Assembly (NCBI GenBank): GCA_964482515.1
Contig: CAYZXT010000006.1
Coordinates: forward strand, 52,169 to 116,168
Origin: CAYZXT01 sp964482515
GTDB lineage: Bacteria > Elusimicrobiota > Elusimicrobia > FEN-1173
Reading direction: 5' to 3'
Length of the DNA stretch: 64,000 nucleotides
The translations under genes were made by a program, and so were the position numbers. Position 1 is the stretch's first letter. The number at the start of each line of letters is the position of its first letter. Shown here one piece after another: positions 1 to 8,365 of the stretch. The notes beneath the pieces were generated by a model. The model was not told the DNA's origin, did no database searches, and was given only the letters and a program-made list of their open reading frames with translations.

Positions 1-1868
1 GCGATCGACGGCAGGGCGCGCCACTCGACGGAATCTTCGATCCACGCCTTTCCCGTCGCAAGGAAGCGGACCGGGATTTTCTTTTTCTGGAGGACCTTCC
101 TAAGTTCCTTCATTTGGAAATTCTCCCAAACGGACTCCGGGCAAAGGAACTCGTCCACGGGAAATTCGCCCAGGACAGCGGACAATCCCGGCGCGTGGCG
201 TGCATCCGCCCGCGTCAGGATGACGCGATGCAGCATGGCCACGGCGCGGCGGCGCAGGAACGGAACCAGTTTATAGGTCCCGAAGTTCGCGCCCCCGCCG
301 TTCACCAGCGTCACCCGCCCCGCCGGGCTGGTGACGACCTGCGCGTCGCCCGCGCCCGCGTCCAGCCAGACGACGGAGAGGCGGCCCGCTTCGGGCTTCG
401 ACCGCGCCGCGTACAGCGCGGGCAAGCCGCAGGCCCAAATCGCGACGACCAAAAGCCAATGCCGCCGGAAATCGGGGCGCGGCGATGCGCTTTCCTCCGA
501 CCGCGGATGGATCGCGCCCCACACCAGGAACGTCGCGACCACGATCACTGAGAGAAGGGCGGTCTGCAGGCCGTTCCAGGGCGGCGTCCATTCCGCGCCG
601 GGGACCTTCGCGAACAGCTCCACCGCGCGCCAGAGGCCCAGCGCGGATTTGTCCGTCAGCCACGCGGTCCCCGCGGCCAGCCAGCCGAGTCCCGACAAGT
701 TCATCAGGGCCAGAATGACGCCGAGCGCCAAACAAAATCCCGCCCAGGGAGCGGCCACCAGGTTCGCCAGCAAGCCGATCCAGCTGAAGCGGTGGAAATA
801 ATAGAGCAGCATGGGAGACAGGGCCAGCTGCGCCGCGAACCCGGTGAAGAAGATCGCCGCGGTCCAACGAACCCAAAGGCTGCGGTGGCGGACCAGGGAT
901 TCCAGGGCCGGCAGGCCAAGCAGGATCCCGAGCGTTGCCGAATAGGACATCTGAAATCCGGCCTCGAACAGCGCCGAGGGCCGGAGCGCCAGCAGGAGTC
1001 CCGCGGAAAGCGCCAACGCCTGGGCCAGCCGGTCCTCCCGCTCGATCAGCAGCGCGATCAAACCGAAGGTGACCATGACCGCGGCGCGGGTCACCGGGGG
1101 GTCCATGCCCGCCATGCCGGTGTAGATCCAGGCGCAGGGGATCGCGCCGACCAGGACCACCGCGCGCGGCAGACCCAGCATCCACCAGGCCGCCAGCGCC
1201 CAGAGCCCGATGATGAATCCCACGTTGGAGCCAGAGGCGACCAACAAGTGGTAGGTCCCGCTGCGGCGGAAGTCCCGGTCCATGTCCGGAAAACCCGCGG
1301 GCTTTTTACCGAGCACCAAACCTGAAACCAGTTCCGCGGCCGGGCGGCTCAAGCGGCGGCGGTAGACCTTCAAACAATTTCGGCGTAAGAAACTCAGCCA
1401 GCGTTTGGGAGACGACGCCGGCGCCTTCTCCAGCAGCCACCCCTTCTCCCGGGCCGCCAGCTTGGAAAAAATCCCGCGGCGCGCCCAGAAAGTCCGCGCG
1501 TCGAAGGACCCGGGGACCGTCGCCTGGGGGAACGGCGAGAGTTTTCCCCGCAGGACAATCCGGTCTCCCCAGCCCGCGCCGTAGGGAAGCCGCTGAGCCT
1601 GGACGAGAATCCTTCCCGACACCTCCGCGGGAACGCCGTATTCGGGCGTTATCTTCTCCGCCCGGAGGACGAAGCGGATGAAGCCGCGGCCGTAATCCGG
1701 GTCCCGATCCAGGCGGCCGACGACCCGCACGTTTTGTCCGGCGGCGAAGCGGTGCGGATCGCGCGGGCCGGGCGCGGGTTCCCATCCGCGGAAACGGCTG
1801 AAGGACAGAAAGGCCATGTAGAGGAGGACCAGCCCGATGAGCGGGCGGCGGAGAACGTAGGGACGCAA
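1..1868 (-). CDS. comEC: ComEC/Rec2-type DNA-uptake channel protein, 3' end cut by window edge
   Basis: Inner-membrane channel family that moves transforming single-stranded DNA into the cytoplasm. Translating the minus strand gives one open frame of 622 codons to the left edge. It has an N-terminal soluble part, then the competence domain with HLLVASGSNVGFI near residue 207 (family HLLAVSGLHV) and many hydrophobic helices. A metallo-beta-lactamase-like domain starts near residue 500. In that domain the usual DGG is NGG (VTLVNGGG) and the usual THxHxDH is TRADARH, so its metal site looks lost. The TTG start at 1868 follows GAGAGG by six bases; an ATG at 1817 is the alternative. An in-frame TAA lies just upstream. 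It follows the HAMP gene by about 100 bases on the same strand. Confidence 0.85.
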   Translation of the reverse strand, partial: MRPYVLRRPLIGLVLLYMAFLSFSRFRGWEPAPGPRDPHRFAAGQNVRVVGRLDRDPDYGRGFIRFVLRAEKITPEYGVPAEVSGRILVQAQRLPYGAGWGDRIVLRGKLSPFPQATVPGSFDARTFWARRGIFSKLAAREKGWLLEKAPASSPKRWLSFLRRNCLKVYRRRLSRPAAELVSGLVLGKKPAGFPDMDRDFRRSGTYHLLVASGSNVGFIIGLWALAAWWMLGLPRAVVLVGAIPCAWIYTGMAGMDPPVTRAAVMVTFGLIALLIEREDRLAQALALSAGLLLALRPSALFEAGFQMSYSATLGILLGLPALESLVRHRSLWVRWTAAIFFTGFAAQLALSPMLLYYFHRFSWIGLLANLVAAPWAGFCLALGVILALMNLSGLGWLAAGTAWLTDKSALGLWRAVELFAKVPGAEWTPPWNGLQTALLSVIVVATFLVWGAIHPRSEESASPRPDFRRHWLLVVAIWACGLPALYAARSKPEAGRLSVVWLDAGAGDAQVVTSPAGRVTLVNGGGANFGTYKLVPFLRRRAVAMLHRVILTRADARHAPGLSAVLGEFPVDEFLCPESVWENFQMKELRKVLQKKKIPVRFLATGKAWIEDSVEWRALPSI

Positions 1869-1966
1869 AGCGAACCTCTCGGCGGGGGTGAGGATGAAAT
1901 TCGTCCTCCCGGTTTTCGCCGGAATGACGGATTAGTTTTGGGGTGTTGGGGTGGAACTGCGGAAAA

Positions 1967-2554
1967 TCAGGCTTTGAAACTGTTGGTGATGGAATCCACT
2001 TCCGTTTTGATTTCTTTCAAGCGGCTGACAAGCTCCGGCGAGACGGACTTTCCCTGCACGAGCTCGTTCAATGCCCTGGAAATCTTCTCCGCCAAGTGGC
2101 GGTCCTTGACGACGCGGCCCTGAAGCGATTCCAGCATGCGGTTGAATTCATCCTGTAAATCCATGAGTTCGTCGCCCTTGCGCAGGTGTACGCGGTAGGT
2201 CAGGTCGCCGCCGCCCACGACTTTGGCGGACTGTTCGAAGCGGTAGATGGGTCCGGCGAGTTTGTGAGAGAGGAAGACCGTCACCACGCCGACCACCACC
2301 AGATAGATCACCAGTTTGGCGAGGAGGACCTTGTTGTTATTGAGGAAGAGCTCGTAGAGCCCTGGGTCCATCAGGTCGCTGACGACGTCCCGGCCGAACA
2401 AATAGTAAATGTCCCCCATGATGAGGCAGACGGCCAGGAGGATGGAGATCATGACGAGCAAAATGAACTTGGATTGAAGGCCCTTTTTGATGATCAGGGT
2501 GCCGCGTTTGATGCGTTTCATTTGGGTGAGCGGACGGACCTGGACGGATTCCAT
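1967..2554 (-). CDS. HAMP-domain membrane protein
   Basis: A 195-residue inner-membrane protein with two transmembrane helices (about residues 29-52 and 79-96). Between them is a short extracytoplasmic loop. The second helix runs into a HAMP linker (KLAGPIYRFEQSAK, then GDLTYRVHLRKGDELMDLQ) and a coiled tail ending near residue 190. There is no histidine kinase, GGDEF or methyl-accepting signalling domain, so this is a sensor stump or regulatory subunit rather than a full chemoreceptor. It lies between a PAP2 gene (37 bases upstream) and comEC. The start could also be Met12. The fold assignment is firm; the role is unknown. Confidence 0.8.
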   Translation of the reverse strand: MESVQVRPLTQMKRIKRGTLIIKKGLQSKFILLVMISILLAVCLIMGDIYYLFGRDVVSDLMDPGLYELFLNNNKVLLAKLVIYLVVVGVVTVFLSHKLAGPIYRFEQSAKVVGGGDLTYRVHLRKGDELMDLQDEFNRMLESLQGRVVKDRHLAEKISRALNELVQGKSVSPELVSRLKEIKTEVDSITNSFKA

Positions 2555-2591
2555 AGAGTAAAACTAACAGAGGAACGGCGGTTTGTCAACG

Positions 2592-3605
2592 TCAAAACTT
2601 CCAGCGCGCCTGGACGCCGCCGACATCCCCCCGCATGAGAGGGGCGAGCTCAAGCTGAGCCTGTTTTCCTTCCGGGCGCGGAGCGCGGCCCCGGTTCACC
2701 GCGATCTTGGCGAACAAATATCCCATATAGATGGAAAGCGGGTAATCGCTGTACCAATGGACGCCGTTGTTCACCATCTCATAGGCCAGGCCGGCCATCA
2801 GCGTGTACCCCACGGGGCGGATGAATTTATATTCGGGATAATTTTCCGCGATCACCGTGGTGGTGATCAGGGCCGTGGGAAGATGTCCTGACGGGAAGGC
2901 GTCGTAATAGTTGGTGCGTTTGGCGTATTTCCGCTGGTTCGGGAAGAAACGCCAGCGCCCGCGCTTCTTCGACAGCGTGTTGGGATTTTCACGCCCGGTG
3001 GAATGCTTCAACGCCTGAACAACGATGCCGTTGGCGATGATGGCTTCGACCAACTGGCTGGACGTCTGGAGCGCGCGGTAGTCGTCCTTCAACCACCCGT
3101 AGGTCAGGAAACTGCCCGCGATGGTGAAATGGGTGATGCCGTCTCCGAGGAAATACAGCGCTGTCCCCAAGTTATAGGGGCCGCTGAGGCGGATCTTATA
3201 ATCGACGCCGGGGACGGTCGTTTTAAAAAAAGGTTTTTGCACGCCGCTGTGGGAAACGCTCCATTTGTCCCCCAACTTCCAGCTGTTCTCAAACAGGTAT
3301 TGGTCGTAGGAGATGAGCAGCACCGTGCTTGCCGTCACCGCGGCCAGGGGCCAGAGGCTGTCCTTGCTGACGGTGAACCTCCAGAACTTTTTCTGGTCGT
3401 CCACCTGGTACTTCAGCCAGGAAAAGACGCGGGGCTTTTCGTAGACATAACCGCCGTGGACTTGCGTGGCCGTCGATGAAAAAACGCCGGCCGCCGCTCC
3501 AGTGGAAGAAGACAGGTCGGACGGGACCGTTTCCTCCGCACGCAACGGGAGGCGCATCCGTCCTAACAAAAGCCCCATGAAGAGGAACGTCATTTTCCTG
3601 TTCAT
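2592..3605 (-). CDS. PAP2-family phosphatase, exported, second of a pair
   Basis: Type 2 phosphatidic-acid phosphatase superfamily, which removes phosphate from lipid phosphates such as undecaprenyl pyrophosphate or phosphatidate. The chosen start (MNRKMTFLFMG) overlaps the upstream stop as TGATG and yields a signal peptide ending LPLRAEE. Motif 1 is KHSTGREN, with E where the family has P (KX6RP). Motif 2 is FPSGHLPTA and motif 3 contains GVHWYSDYP, keeping the Ser-Gly-His, His and Asp. At 337 residues it is longer than its neighbour because of an N-terminal region before the catalytic part. The protein is likely periplasmic or membrane-attached; its substrate cannot be read from the sequence. 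Confidence 0.8.
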   Translation of the reverse strand: MNRKMTFLFMGLLLGRMRLPLRAEETVPSDLSSSTGAAAGVFSSTATQVHGGYVYEKPRVFSWLKYQVDDQKKFWRFTVSKDSLWPLAAVTASTVLLISYDQYLFENSWKLGDKWSVSHSGVQKPFFKTTVPGVDYKIRLSGPYNLGTALYFLGDGITHFTIAGSFLTYGWLKDDYRALQTSSQLVEAIIANGIVVQALKHSTGRENPNTLSKKRGRWRFFPNQRKYAKRTNYYDAFPSGHLPTALITTTVIAENYPEYKFIRPVGYTLMAGLAYEMVNNGVHWYSDYPLSIYMGYLFAKIAVNRGRAPRPEGKQAQLELAPLMRGDVGGVQARWKF

Positions 3606-4381
3606 CAGAAACTCTGCGCGAAGTAAATCCCGCGACCGTCCGTATAAAGGCTCCTCATCCTGCCCGACCGCTTCTCCCATCGGGACACGCTTTTCCCCAC
3701 CCACGTCCCGAGCAGCGCGCCCGCCACCACGTCGCTGGCCCAGTGGTTGTTTTGATAGATGCGGCCCACGCCCACCGTGGCGGCATAGCCGTAACTCAAG
3801 AAATCCACCCAGAAATTATCGTATTCGTCGGCGACGACCGAAGCCATGGCGAAGGCCGTGGTGGCGTGACCGGAGGGAAAAGACGCCCGGGAAGTCTTGC
3901 TGCCCCGGAAAGGCCGGTACTCGTCGGCGTCATCCCCGGTGTAGGGCCGGTTGCGGCCGACAAGCCCTTTCACGGCGAGGACCAGGAGCCCGCTCGCCAC
4001 CGCGGCCTCGACGCCCGCCACGCCAACGCGTTTCGCCCGCTCGGAACCGGCGATGGCGCCACCGGCGTAAATCAACCCGGACATGCCGATGGTGACGTGC
4101 GGTTCCCCTATCAGTTCCCCGATGGTTCCGCGCCGGCCGAAACGTCCGGTACCTAGGATTTTGTCGATGCTGTTATTACCGTGCGTGCTGACTTCCCTGT
4201 GAACGGACCGATCGACCAGGAGCGTCGCCCCTACCAATCCGCCCGCCGCGGCCCAGGGAACCCAGGAAGGAACGGCCTTCGCCGGCGCGGGTTCCTCCGC
4301 GCGCAGCCCCGCCGATGAAATGAAAAGCGCGGCACATAAAACCATCGCCGCGCGATGCTGAAACCTGTTCCCATCCCCCAT
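3605..4381 (-). CDS. PAP2-family phosphatase, exported, first of a pair
   Basis: A 258-residue PAP2 phosphatase with all three motifs: KGLVGRNRP (KX6RP), FPSGHATTA and GRIYQNNHWASD (RX5HX3D). The start at 4381 gives a clear signal peptide (ALFISSAGLRAEE). It overlaps the second of two tandem TAA codons behind the Nudix gene and has AGGGGG upstream. The frame is open about 25 codons further, but that would bury the signal inside the Nudix coding sequence. It shares its fold with the next gene and is translationally coupled to it, so the two may act on related lipid phosphates in the envelope. The family call is firm; the substrate is unknown. Confidence 0.85.
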   Translation of the reverse strand: MGDGNRFQHRAAMVLCAALFISSAGLRAEEPAPAKAVPSWVPWAAAGGLVGATLLVDRSVHREVSTHGNNSIDKILGTGRFGRRGTIGELIGEPHVTIGMSGLIYAGGAIAGSERAKRVGVAGVEAAVASGLLVLAVKGLVGRNRPYTGDDADEYRPFRGSKTSRASFPSGHATTAFAMASVVADEYDNFWVDFLSYGYAATVGVGRIYQNNHWASDVVAGALLGTWVGKSVSRWEKRSGRMRSLYTDGRGIYFAQSF

Positions 4382-4383
4382 TA

Positions 4384-5004
4384 TTATTTCCCCCTGCGGT
4401 CCCTCGCCCAATCCCGCAGGGCATGGAAGGTGCTGCGGAAAGCCAGGCCCTCCCACGGGATCTCCTCCGGATAAAAAGCCTTTACGCTCATGGTTTCGTG
4501 TCCCGCCCGGGGCGCCGGGCCAAACACTTCACCGCGGTAGACCACCGTCACCACGCCCGCGTCCTTATAGGAATAGACGCCGTGCAGCCCCGCCAGCCGG
4601 ACTTTGGCGCGGATTTCCTCCCGGGTTTCGCGAACGGCGCCCTGCTCGACGGTCTCGCCCAGTTCCAGGTACCCGCCGGGGATGGCCCATTTCCCCCGCG
4701 CCGGCTCGATGTCGCGGCGGAGCAGATAAACTTTTTCGCCCCGCGTCGGGATCACGGCCACGACGATGTGCGGGTTTTGATAGGCCACGAACTTGCACGT
4801 TTGGCAGACCAACCGGTTGTTGCGCTCGGCTTTCAGATAGGTGGCGACCAGCGGGCCGGCGCATTTGTGGCAGAACTTCACGCGGGCCACGGCGTATTTG
4901 TACCAAGTCGGGGGCATGGGGCGCGCGCGGAACCTCTCCATGATCTTCCGCTCCAGGGCGGGCGTGAGGAGGAAGGCGGACTTAACGCGCGGGCGCTTGG
5001 TCAT
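4384..5004 (-). CDS. Nudix hydrolase with zinc-ribbon N-terminus
   Basis: A 206-residue Nudix hydrolase of the NADH-pyrophosphatase-like (NudC-related) type. Residues about 44-72 form a four-cysteine zinc ribbon (FCHKCAGPL and LVCQTCKF). It is followed by YQNPHIVVAVI and a complete Nudix box (GGYLELGETVEQGAV, then RETREEI), which binds the Mg-pyrophosphate. Such enzymes cut nucleoside diphosphates linked to another group, for example NADH or ADP-ribose. The gene overlaps the end of the DUF309 gene by 23 bases, so the two are probably co-translated. The specificity is inferred only from the ribbon. Confidence 0.85.
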   Translation of the reverse strand: MTKRPRVKSAFLLTPALERKIMERFRARPMPPTWYKYAVARVKFCHKCAGPLVATYLKAERNNRLVCQTCKFVAYQNPHIVVAVIPTRGEKVYLLRRDIEPARGKWAIPGGYLELGETVEQGAVRETREEIRAKVRLAGLHGVYSYKDAGVVTVVYRGEVFGPAPRAGHETMSVKAFYPEEIPWEGLAFRSTFHALRDWARDRRGK

Positions 5005-5398
5005 GGAGTTGGATTAGGAAAATGCGGTCCGGCGTGAAGGGGACCTTGACCGGGCCCGGGTGGCCGCGGCCGTCCAGGTCGTCCAGGTCGGCGGCGACGA
5101 TCTCCCGCAAACTATGATTAAAGTTATCGCGAAGTTGTTTCAAATCGATCCCCTGGAAAAAATCGCCGTAGGGCGACAACAGCTGGATCCCTGTGTCGTG
5201 GAGGATGCGCGCGCCGCGCAGGTTGCCGTTCCGGAAATGGTGCAGCGACGACGTCACCTGGATGAGCCCCCGGTAAAAATCCTTGGACGAATCGTGGGTG
5301 TCGTGCCAAAGCGCTTCCCAATCTTCGTGCGCCTCGAAGTAATCCTGCCGGTTGAAATACTCGATGCCCTTGAGATAGCGTGGATCGTAATCGGCCAC
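4982..5398 (-). CDS. DUF309 family protein
   Basis: A 138-residue soluble protein of the DUF309 family, recognised by YFNRQDYFEAHEDWEALW near the N-terminus followed by FYRGLIQVTSSLHH. The conserved His, Glu and Trp residues of that helix are present. The biochemical function of the family is not known to me. The start is GTG, one base after the endonuclease III stop codon, and the 3' end overlaps the Nudix gene, so it is an internal cistron of the nth operon. It has no signal peptide or membrane segment. Confidence 0.8.
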   Translation of the reverse strand: MADYDPRYLKGIEYFNRQDYFEAHEDWEALWHDTHDSSKDFYRGLIQVTSSLHHFRNGNLRGARILHDTGIQLLSPYGDFFQGIDLKQLRDNFNHSLREIVAADLDDLDGRGHPGPVKVPFTPDRIFLIQLHDQAPAR

Positions 5399-5399
5399 T

Positions 5400-6050
5400 T
5401 TATTTCTTCTTGGCGAAGGCGGGGAATTTGAAGGCCGCCGGGCATAATTTGTTCACCGGGCATTCCGGGCAAAGCGGCGTCGGGGCCTTGCAGATTTGCC
5501 GCCCATGGGTGATGATGGCGTGGGAATACCAGATCCAATCTTTCTGCGGGACGACCTTCATCAGGTCCTGCTCGATCTTCACCGGGTCCGAATGCTTGGT
5601 GAACCCCAGCCGGCCGGAAACGCGCCGCACGTGCGTATCCACCACCACGCCGAGCGCGATGCCGTAGGCCACTCCCAGAACAACGTTGGCGGTCTTGCGG
5701 GCGACGCCACGCAGCTTCAGCAATTCCTCCATGGTCTTGGGCACCCGGCCGCCGTGGGTCTCCGCGACCGCGCGGCTCGTCAGCACGACGGACATGGCCT
5801 TGCTGTGATAGAAACCCGTTGAGCGGATGATGTTTTCCACGTCGGGCAGAGGCGCCGTGCCGAGGGCCTTGGGCGTGGGATATTTTTTGAAGAGGGCGGG
5901 AGTCACCATGTTGACGCGGACGTCGGTGCATTGGGCGGACAGGATCGTGGCGACCAGCAGCTCCCAGGCGTTGCGGTGCGTCAGCGCGCATTCCGCACCG
6001 GGATAGGCCTTCTTGAGGATCGACAGAATCTTGGCGGCGTTGGTCGACAT
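5400..6050 (-). CDS. nth: Endonuclease III (DNA glycosylase/AP lyase)
   Basis: Base-excision repair enzyme that removes oxidised pyrimidines and nicks the abasic site. Counting from MSTNAAK, the helix-hairpin-helix LRGVARKTANVVLG carries the catalytic lysine (K119) and VVVDTHVRR the catalytic aspartate (D138). The C-terminus has the [4Fe-4S] cysteines C187, C194, C197 and C203 in the C-X6-C-X2-C-X5-C pattern. The length, 216 residues, is normal. A 14-codon upstream extension would overlap the divergent adenosyltransferase start and is unlikely. It heads the minus-strand operon nth-DUF309-Nudix-PAP2-PAP2 and shares a 40-base divergent promoter region with the next gene. Confidence 0.95.
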   Translation of the reverse strand: MSTNAAKILSILKKAYPGAECALTHRNAWELLVATILSAQCTDVRVNMVTPALFKKYPTPKALGTAPLPDVENIIRSTGFYHSKAMSVVLTSRAVAETHGGRVPKTMEELLKLRGVARKTANVVLGVAYGIALGVVVDTHVRRVSGRLGFTKHSDPVKIEQDLMKVVPQKDWIWYSHAIITHGRQICKAPTPLCPECPVNKLCPAAFKFPAFAKKK

Positions 6051-6078
6051 GGTCTGGGAACACTTCACCTGGGTTTTG

Positions 6079-6084
6079 TACAAT
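6079..6084 (+). promoter_or_regulatory. -10 box TACAAT close to the adenosyltransferase start
   Basis: TACAAT ends six bases before the ATG at 6091, and no Shine-Dalgarno sequence lies between them. Transcription from it would start at or next to the ATG, giving a leaderless message. No clear -35 element is visible. Confidence 0.45.
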
Positions 6085-6090
6085 GCTTCC

Positions 6091-6639
6091 ATGAAAATCT
6101 ACACCAAAGTCGGCGACGGCGGGAACACGTTCCTGTTCGGCGGCAAGAAAGTCGCGAAGAACGACCCGCGGGTGGAAAGCTACGGCGACGTGGACGAGCT
6201 CAATTGTTTCCTGGGCTGGGCCAAGACGCAGATCAAAGGGCCGGACCTGATCGAAAAGTTGGATGTCGTGCAGGACGAACTGTTCGTCCTGGGCGCGGAC
6301 CTGGCGACGCCGGCCGGAACGAAATCACCGAAGAAGGTCCCGCGCATCACGCGCCGCAACGTGGCGCGGTTGGAAAAAGAAATCGACGAACTTGAAATGA
6401 CCCTGCCGCCCCTGCGGACCTTCATCCTGCCGGGCGGACATCCCGGCGGAGCGTCCCTGCACTTGGCCCGCGCCGTCTGCCGGCGGGCCGAGCGCGCCTG
6501 CATTCCGCTCCTGAAGGCCGGCGCCGTCAGCCTCAACGCGCAAATCTACTTGAACCGCCTGTCCGATTACCTTTTCGTCCTGGCCCGCGCCGTCAACCAC
6601 CGCGAGCGCTGGCCGGAAACCCCCTGGCACCCGAAGTAA
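6091..6639 (+). CDS. pduO: PduO-type ATP:cob(I)alamin adenosyltransferase
   Basis: Transfers the adenosyl group of ATP to cob(I)alamin to make adenosylcobalamin. The 182-residue protein begins with the ATP-binding loop KIYTKVGDGGNTFLFGG, continues with SYGDVDELNCFLG, and has FILPGG, CRRAERAC and YLNRLSDYLFVLARAVN, all diagnostic of the PduO/MMAB family. The start at 6091 puts the first motif at residue 2, as in homologues; a 26-codon upstream extension would run through the nth start. No B12-dependent enzyme or other cobalamin gene is present in the window. The 3' end converges on the SH3/propeller gene with only ten bases between stops. Confidence 0.93.
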   Translation: MKIYTKVGDGGNTFLFGGKKVAKNDPRVESYGDVDELNCFLGWAKTQIKGPDLIEKLDVVQDELFVLGADLATPAGTKSPKKVPRITRRNVARLEKEIDELEMTLPPLRTFILPGGHPGGASLHLARAVCRRAERACIPLLKAGAVSLNAQIYLNRLSDYLFVLARAVNHRERWPETPWHPK

Positions 6640-6649
6640 ACCCGTCTTT

Positions 6650-7933
6650 TTATTCTTTCACCGTCGCCGTGAAAAGAAGGTTTTTCCCTTTGACCATCTT
6701 TGAATAGACGACCCTGCTTCCGTCCGGCGAAAAGGACACGGTCGTCCAATTTTCGCTTTTCGGGACCACGAGCCTGAGCGGCTTTCCCGACGCGTATTTA
6801 TACAGCTTGATGGGAGCGTAGGACTTATACGGCATGTGGGTGTAAACGTACAGAATGTCCTCCCGCTGCGTGTCCGCGAACCGGATGATCGGCCCGGAGA
6901 TATCGAAGAGGTGCTCGACGGAATTTTCCCAGATCCGGTCGACCGAATAGGCTGCATCGTCGCCCTTGGGATAATAAATGAGCGGGCGGGGGCCCATGCC
7001 CCCGAAACCTGGATCGGTCACCAGCCCGGCCCAAGGGGCCGAAGCGCGCGATACCCAGAACGGGATCGACGAAACGGACCGGTCATCATTCTTCATGACG
7101 CGTATCTCCGGGATGAACTGGCGCCCTGAGGCGCGATCATCGTAATAGCAGGCGTAAAACCGCCGGTTGTAATTGCTAAAGACAAACCGGCTCGAGATAT
7201 GTTCCGGATAGTCCGATATTTCCCTAAGGATCCTCAATACGTCCGGGTCCTTCCGGTACATATGTTCCAAACGTTTGATGTCTCCGCCGGGATCCCCGCG
7301 GCCCCACGCATTATCGGTGACGGCAAGCCCGGCCGATCCGTCAAACGCGTATTCAATCTGATAGGACCGGTCGACCCCGTTGTGCATGTTGATGAAGAGG
7401 AGGTTGTTTGATTTCCATCCAAGGCCGGCGAAATGCGGCCCCACCAAAAACCGCGTGGACAAGAAGGCCTTGGATTTTTTTGTCTTCGTGTCGTACACGA
7501 GCAGGTCATGGGCCCTGACTCCGGAGGACGGATTGGATTCCGCGTAGGCCACCTTGGTCATGTCCGGAGAGATAGCGGGAGTAAACACTTCCTTCGAACC
7601 GTCGGTGATCTGCTGTACGTCGACGAGCGTGAACCCCGCGGCGCTGGTCTCGAAGGTCAGCTTTCCGCCGAAAACCCAGCCCGTCAGGCCGGTGGACGTT
7701 TGGATGAAATACCAGCGGCCCTCCAGGCCGTCCATGGTCGCGGTGTAGGTGGTCTTGTTGAAAATCTCCGCCCGCTCGCCCTTGGACAGGTAGCCCCGGA
7801 CTTCCGGCTTCTCGCTGATGTAGGTTTGGATCACCACCTTGTCCGCCTTTGACACGACCGAATCGGCCCGCAGGACGCCGGCGCAGGAAAGGACGAGCGC
7901 CGCCGCCAGGATGAAATGTTTTTTTTGAGTCAT
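6650..7933 (-). CDS. Exported SH3-domain plus TolB-like beta-propeller protein
   Basis: A 427-residue protein with a signal peptide (ALVLSCAGVLRADS). Residues about 30-93 form a bacterial SH3 domain (VRGYLSKGERAEIFNKTTY and GLTGWVFGGKL). The remainder has WD40/TolB-like blades, for example VFTPAISPDMTKVAYAES and VSFSPDGSRVVYS. Bacterial SH3 modules usually bind cell-wall peptides or scaffold partners, and propellers bind proteins, so a periplasmic sensing or scaffolding role is possible; no enzyme motif is visible. The SH3 module strongly resembles the small protein at 58822-59127. Its ATG overlaps the stop of a 17-codon ORF that has a much better ribosome site, suggesting coupled translation. 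Confidence 0.8.
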   Translation of the reverse strand: MTQKKHFILAAALVLSCAGVLRADSVVSKADKVVIQTYISEKPEVRGYLSKGERAEIFNKTTYTATMDGLEGRWYFIQTSTGLTGWVFGGKLTFETSAAGFTLVDVQQITDGSKEVFTPAISPDMTKVAYAESNPSSGVRAHDLLVYDTKTKKSKAFLSTRFLVGPHFAGLGWKSNNLLFINMHNGVDRSYQIEYAFDGSAGLAVTDNAWGRGDPGGDIKRLEHMYRKDPDVLRILREISDYPEHISSRFVFSNYNRRFYACYYDDRASGRQFIPEIRVMKNDDRSVSSIPFWVSRASAPWAGLVTDPGFGGMGPRPLIYYPKGDDAAYSVDRIWENSVEHLFDISGPIIRFADTQREDILYVYTHMPYKSYAPIKLYKYASGKPLRLVVPKSENWTTVSFSPDGSRVVYSKMVKGKNLLFTATVKE

Positions 7934-7983
7934 TGTTTCTCGTCCCCTTCAATCCTATCGATGATCTTCTGATCGCCCTTCAT
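7930..7983 (-). CDS. 17-codon leader ORF coupled to the SH3/propeller gene
   Basis: The ORF reads MKGDQKIIDRIEGDEKQ and stops. It has AGGAGGG five bases before its ATG, formed partly by the TAG stop of the HEPN gene, and its TGA overlaps the ATG of the SH3/propeller gene as ATGA. The peptide is highly charged and matches nothing I recognise. The arrangement suggests either a translated leader that delivers ribosomes to the next start or a very small gene. It is supported by ribosome-site and overlap geometry only. Confidence 0.45.
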   Translation of the reverse strand: MKGDQKIIDRIEGDEKQ

Positions 7984-7993
7984 GGAATCCCTC

Positions 7994-8365
7994 CTAGAAC
8001 CTCGCTAGGATGAATTCGTGGAATTCTCCCATCCCATTCACAGCTTTCATTGCCTCCCGTTTATCGGCCTCTTCCCCCGGATAGCGGAATCGAACCGAAT
8101 ACTGATTAAGGAAATTTAAAACATCTTTTATCAATGCGAATGAACCATCAACCTTTTCAGCTAAAACCTGCAAATCCATCAGATCATGCGTCTTTGGAAA
8201 ACGCACGTTCTTCGAGGTGAGATAAGCTTTCAGATATTTTTCCGCGGATTGCTGGCAATGGAAGCAAACGACATCGTGAAGTTGTTTTTTGTTCTTGAGA
8301 TATTGAACTGCCCGGTAATCCTGGTCGGCTTTCTCCAACCATTCCTTAACGATCTTACCGTTCAT
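7994..8365 (-). CDS. HEPN-domain protein, toxin-like partner of MNT
   Basis: A 123-residue HEPN-domain protein. It shows the family pattern WLEKADQDYRAVQYL, then CFHCQQSAEKYLKAYL, and an R-X4-H motif at R55-H60 (RFPKTH), the likely RNase or nucleotide-binding site. Together with the upstream minimal nucleotidyltransferase, which overlaps it by 11 bases, it forms a standard HEPN/MNT toxin-antitoxin arrangement. In characterised pairs the MNT protein modifies or inhibits the HEPN RNase. Base composition here is visibly richer in A+T than in surrounding housekeeping genes, which fits recent acquisition. Confidence 0.82.
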   Translation of the reverse strand: MNGKIVKEWLEKADQDYRAVQYLKNKKQLHDVVCFHCQQSAEKYLKAYLTSKNVRFPKTHDLMDLQVLAEKVDGSFALIKDVLNFLNQYSVRFRYPGEEADKREAMKAVNGMGEFHEFILARF

